DNA from: Volutella citrinella
Lineage: Eukaryota > Ascomycota > Sordariomycetes > Hypocreales > Nectriaceae
Direction of reading: 5' to 3'
Assembly: GCA_034401135.1 (NCBI GenBank)
Contig: JAWZSP010000003.1
Location: 3,286,001-3,350,000 of the forward strand
Length of the DNA: 64,000 bases
The position numbers and the translations under genes are program-made. Below the pieces are notes generated by a model. It did not search any database. It worked only from the letters and a program-made list of their open reading frames with translations, and had not been told where the DNA came from. This document shows, piece after piece, positions 60,431 to 64,000 of this stretch. Position 1 is the stretch's first letter, and every line of letters begins with the position of its first letter.

Positions 60431-60676
60431 TATCAGGCCGGACCAGTACCAGCCGTCAGGACGATTCTCGACTGCAGCCAGACCCCAATCATATGCTTGA
60501 CCTTTCCATTGACCGAAGGACACCCGTCGTGCTCAAGATTTTGGTATGACCCCTCTGCCCCAGTGATCAAAGTCATGTTGGGGTAACGGTTCCCCACAAT
60601 AGTACCTGGTTTGCATTCCTCTATCTCTAGTACTAGCTAAACTTGATAAATATAAACATAAGTGCTGCCAACAGCT
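60431..60676 (+). repeat. left diverged direct repeat flanking the dioxygenase gene
   Basis: It matches 63836-64000 in the same orientation. Shared blocks are TATCAGGxCGG, CGTCAGGACGA, CATGCTTG/ATGCTTGACCTTTCCATT, GAAGGACAC, GCTCAAGA, GTACCTGxTTTGCATTCCTCT and AGTGCT. Differences are mostly C/T and G/A transitions. This copy has about 80 bp more than the right copy, in two places. Confidence 0.75.
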
Positions 60677-61162
60677 CTTTATGTATTTCCTTCGCTTGGT
60701 TGCTTAGTTTCTATATGTATTATCGACAATAGTAACTATTAATGCACTTAGCTAGGCTGCTATCTGCAAGCACTTAAAGAGAGGAGATGCGGATGCTAAT
60801 CTATATATATATATCTTCTTATATATAAACTAACTACTACTCTGCCACTAGTAAAATTGTTCATCGTCAACAGCTTCCATCATGACCAGGATGGGTTACC
60901 AGGCTGCCAGATTGCTGTTCCCGGCTCAATGCCCCGCTGACGTATTTAGTGCCAATCCGCAATTGCCATAGGCGCCCTTGACTTACTGTAGCATCTTCGT
61001 TCCACTCGGCCGTATAGCTGTGCCGCATTATATGGGCGCGAATGGCTCTCGCATTGTGTGCAGCATCATACACAGCTTCAAGGCACAAAAAAGAGCGCGC
61101 ATACCTTTACAAAGAAAGTAAATGCCTTTGAAGGGGAATTGAACCTGGAGTACAACCGGCAT
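60677..61162. other. AT-rich 3' flank of the dioxygenase gene
   Basis: Very AT-rich (TATATATA runs near 60800-60830), with no gene recognised. It contrasts with the GC-rich DNA left of 60400 and presumably includes the 3' untranslated region. Confidence 0.5.
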
Positions 61163-63018
61163 CTATGCCACAACGACAGGTTCTGTCATCACCTCTGCGG
61201 CACTGTATCCCTCGATAGCCGGCTTTTCCCGGCTTCCACCATGGAGTCCCAAAAGCCTACCACTTAGAGCGATAGTCTTCTTCAGCTCACCCACGAGCAT
61301 GTTTTCTAATGCTCGTAGCTGTGCTTTGTTTTCAAGGTCCATGCAGCCCTTGCCGGCCGTCATCATAGCCCTTTCCGGAGCTGGCTGGGCAAGATACGGC
61401 ATGACTCTTGTTTTATGCGACGACCGCCAGATCTATACATGTATTGATGTTAGACCTACACTCATCCGGGTACATATAGATAGCAGGCGACTGGGTACGT
61501 ACCTTGAGGTGGTTGACGATCTTTTGGGATGCATCGACGAGCTTCTTATCGCCCTCCCCATGAACATATAGTCTTGTGACAATCGAGTGCTTCCTCAGCG
61601 TAGTGAATAGGTTGCGCTGGCTTTGAGGAATGCTCCGCTCGAGATCATCGCGACTAAGGTATTGATCCATGCCCAAGAAAGCATCCAGTGCCATAAATAT
61701 AGTCGCATGGCTTCCAGAAACACCATCAAACATAACAAACTTGCCGTCTATCATCCGACCGCAGCCCCAACCCTGGAATCCCTGACAATAACTAAGCCAA
61801 ACTGACTTTACAATCCGCATCTGAGTCATCATCTGACCCCAGAACTTGAGCAGGTCGCGGAGCAGATTTGCAATATTCTCCATGTGTACTTCGCACGCTG
61901 CTGGCTCGTCATCCTCATATGCAATAATAGCTCGGATCATCTCTGTGTAGATAGGGGCGCCCTATTAGAAGAAAAGTCAGCTCTCTTTCAAGGTTTCATA
62001 ATAAGGGTGGATCATATAATTACCAGGGCTTCTAGATCCCAAAAGAGCCGAAAGAAGGTCTCCTCGCTTGACGTTACTGTTTCAGAGATGCCAAGGTTGA
62101 TCTTATACGCCCTCTCGCCATTTCGGCCATAGTTAAGGAGCACATTTGAAGTATTGTTGCCATTGTCTCCGATCAGGCCGAAGTGTTTCTGAAGAAACAC
62201 CCATGGGATATCAAGCTCGGCGGGTAAGTCAATAACTTTCTCCGCCTGGGCGACTCTGACCAGGTATGGTGGCCCATCTACCAGCTTTAAGTCAGGAATA
62301 GTCCTAAAGAATAAGGCGGGGGGGGGTCATCAAACCTATAAGCATGTCGACTCACGCCAATGCATGCATAGAACCCATTGTAAGCCGGACGAGAGCAGCC
62401 ATCCCAGTTTCCTGCCTCTATACAAATAAGGGTGCGCTGAACCTCAGCAAGGTCAACGCGCTCAGCAAGAAGCTTCCTCATAAGCCCACGGAACCTGAGG
62501 CGCTTTTGGGTATTGACCTCGTCATCTAGAGATGGCTCTGCAGTTGATAGCATTGGAAGCATCTCCAGGTAGATGTCATGGTAAGGCCGCAGGGCTGCAG
62601 GCCAATCGTCGTGTGTAGACTTCGGCGGCCAGCTGCCCGCTCCATCGTCTCTGATGAGCTCTAGAAGAATGTTTGCGGCTTCATGACGCTGCGCAAGTTC
62701 CTCTAGGCTTTGCTGTTGACATGGAGCTACAGACGCTTCTGTATTCCTCGGTTTGGCATATCGTAATAACCGATAGAGGAAAAGGCTGGATAGGACCAGA
62801 GCAATCAATGGAACTGTTTCCCAATGCATGGCTGCTAACATGGCGTAGTGTTGAGTAAAGCTGTATAAGATAGGACAGTGCTCCAGCAGCGCATTGTCTC
62901 GAAAAGTCCCATCTCGAACATGTTTAAATATCGACATTGTGACCCTGCATATGCCCCTTTCCTGCCCTCCTTGCTTCTTAGCGCGGCATTTTATTTGTAA
63001 CATGGTTTTTTCAGCCAT
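61163..63018 (-). CDS. indoleamine 2,3-dioxygenase-like haem protein
   Basis: Exons (minus) are 63018-62336, 62303-62024, 61961-61503 and 61432-61163; phases join to give 563 residues. Later starts at 62841 or 62829 give about 500 and are more usual in length. IDO signatures: IEAGNWDGCSRPAYNGFYAC, IDLPAELDIPWVFLQKHFG, MFDGVSGSHATIFMALDAFL, and KIVNHLK joined to IWRSSHKTRVMPYL, whose His (about 61415-61417) fits the proximal haem ligand. IDOs use O2 to open the indole ring of tryptophan, giving N-formylkynurenine for NAD synthesis or tryptophan catabolism. An N-terminal hydrophobic segment (VPLIALVLSSLFLYRLLRY) precedes the core and may be a membrane anchor. The first 'intron' is only 32 nt (62304-62335) around a C9 run, so a frameshift is an alternative reading. 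The gene is AT-richer than its surroundings and lies between direct repeats. Confidence 0.82.
62304..62335 (-). other. 32-nt putative intron or frameshift site in the dioxygenase gene
   Basis: On the minus strand the conserved frame ends at HAY plus AG and resumes after TTCTTTAG as TIPDLKLVDGPPYL. Removing the GT...AG segment restores frame (phase 2), but 32 nt is shorter than typical fungal introns and there is no clear branch site. The segment contains nine C in a row, so an indel in that run is equally possible. Confidence 0.5.
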
Positions 63019-63835
63019 CCATCCGACTTTCGAACAACGGTCTGAGTGGGCCAGTGGCTGTTGGGGATGGCGTACTCCATTGTTTCAGCTGCAGGATCAC
63101 TAGAACGCGATAAGCCGGTGGTCGCTGCCTAAGCACAGGCCGTCAAGTGAGGCCTGAATGGCTTCTCGGTTCAGCTGAGGACTTCGGGAAGTGTCGAGAA
63201 GGCTGGCTGATGTGTGAACATGAATGTGGCTCCCTACATGTACTGTGCTGTTGGTTGCAAGAATCTCAGCCTTGAATCGATAAAGTTCAAGCCGAGGGGG
63301 TTACTGAGTATTATCAAACCCAACAAGTTCACCAGGGCAGCGAGCCTGACGGCGATAGCTTCTCGGCCCCCGCGGCGTGGTGCAATGTGACCCTCCCATC
63401 AGCTCGAACTAATACCGCCACAGCACTGTTGTGCTGCGTGAGTCCGTGGGATGCCGGGGAGCAAGGCATCACAGCCGGGTGGCACAGGGTCCGTGGCCGA
63501 GGAGAGGCCCAGCAGTGGTGTTTATTGGTAGACACTGATCTTTGTTCGGGCGGCCGCCAAGGAGCACAAGAGTTTGGACTAATCATACATTTGATGGCGC
63601 CGGGATTGTTGGGTGTTTGGAGATGGCCCCCAGTTTCCCCACACCCGTCCAACTACTAGTACCTTCCTTACCTACCTGACCTATGCCAGAACAGGCCATG
63701 TCGTTACTAAGGTTGTTCTTGCCGCTGCCAACTGCCTGCCTACTAAAAGGTAGACACAAAGTCGCAGTGAGTTTTTGTGATTTACCATAGCTGCTGGTAT
63801 TTCCCACGACTTGTAGGGATTATTTGTATAACCAG
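63019..63835. other. upstream region of the dioxygenase gene
   Basis: Presumptive promoter for the minus-strand dioxygenase. Short chance ORFs only. Confidence 0.45.
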
Positions 63836-64000
63836 TATCAGGTCGGGCTAGCACTAATCGTCAGGACGAATCATGCTTGGCCTTTCCATTCATCGGCAGA
63901 AGGACACTCGCCGCGCTCAAGACTGGTTTTTGTCAAGGCGGAACGTACCTGATTTGCATTCCTCTAAATAGCTCAACTTGAAAAACACAACACGAGTGCT
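63836..64000 (+). repeat. right diverged direct repeat flanking the dioxygenase gene
   Basis: Same-orientation partner of 60431-60676, truncated by the window edge. See the left copy for the shared blocks. Confidence 0.75.

Noticed and set aside
61120..61180. Possible tRNA B-box (GGTTCAATTCC on the minus strand)
   Set aside because: The flanking bases do not form a T-stem and no A-box or acceptor stem is present. It lies at the 3' end of the dioxygenase gene.

Overview
This window is nuclear DNA of a filamentous ascomycete. The protein families (ORP1-like protein, Zn2Cys6 regulator, Vtc1, AHC1-type zinc finger, GT31-like enzyme, 8-Cys GPI protein), the short GT...AG introns and the long GC-rich intergenic DNA point to a Sordariomycete, perhaps Hypocreales. 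The species assignment is inference.

Layout. 1-2423 (+): ORP1-like protein with a difficult 5' part. 2.4-12.7 kb: about 10 kb with no recognisable gene. 12738-14915 (+): Zn2Cys6 transcription factor with a reading-frame break near its 3' end. 15273-16954 (-): SPX-domain membrane protein. 17-26.3 kb: gene-poor, with unassignable ORF fragments and a G20 tract. 26275-27522 (-): KpsF-type sugar-phosphate isomerase. 31827-33908 (+): Golgi-type GT31-like glycosyltransferase. 35060-35962 (-): F-box protein. 37.6-46 kb: a repeat and relic compartment with many broken copies of a Gfd2/YDR514C-like exonuclease gene, a monooxygenase-like relic and several minisatellites. 46882-47564 (-): Tctex-1 dynein light chain. 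48277-48730 (+): Vtc1. 49062-49685 (-): Alba-related protein, with a possible 50-residue gene just upstream. 53838-55730 (+): AHC1-type zinc-finger protein. 56680-57360 (-): GPI-anchored 8-Cys surface protein. 61163-63018 (-): indoleamine 2,3-dioxygenase-like gene lying between two diverged direct repeats.

Function. Most genes are unrelated housekeeping or surface functions, and no biosynthetic operon-like cluster is evident. One loose link is phosphate and polyphosphate biology: the SPX membrane protein and Vtc1 are about 32 kb apart. Two segments look accessory: the 37.6-46 kb repeat compartment and the repeat-flanked dioxygenase island at the right end.

Limits. Exon structures were built by hand from splice signals and reading-frame phase. 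No database search was run, so family names rest on recognised motifs.
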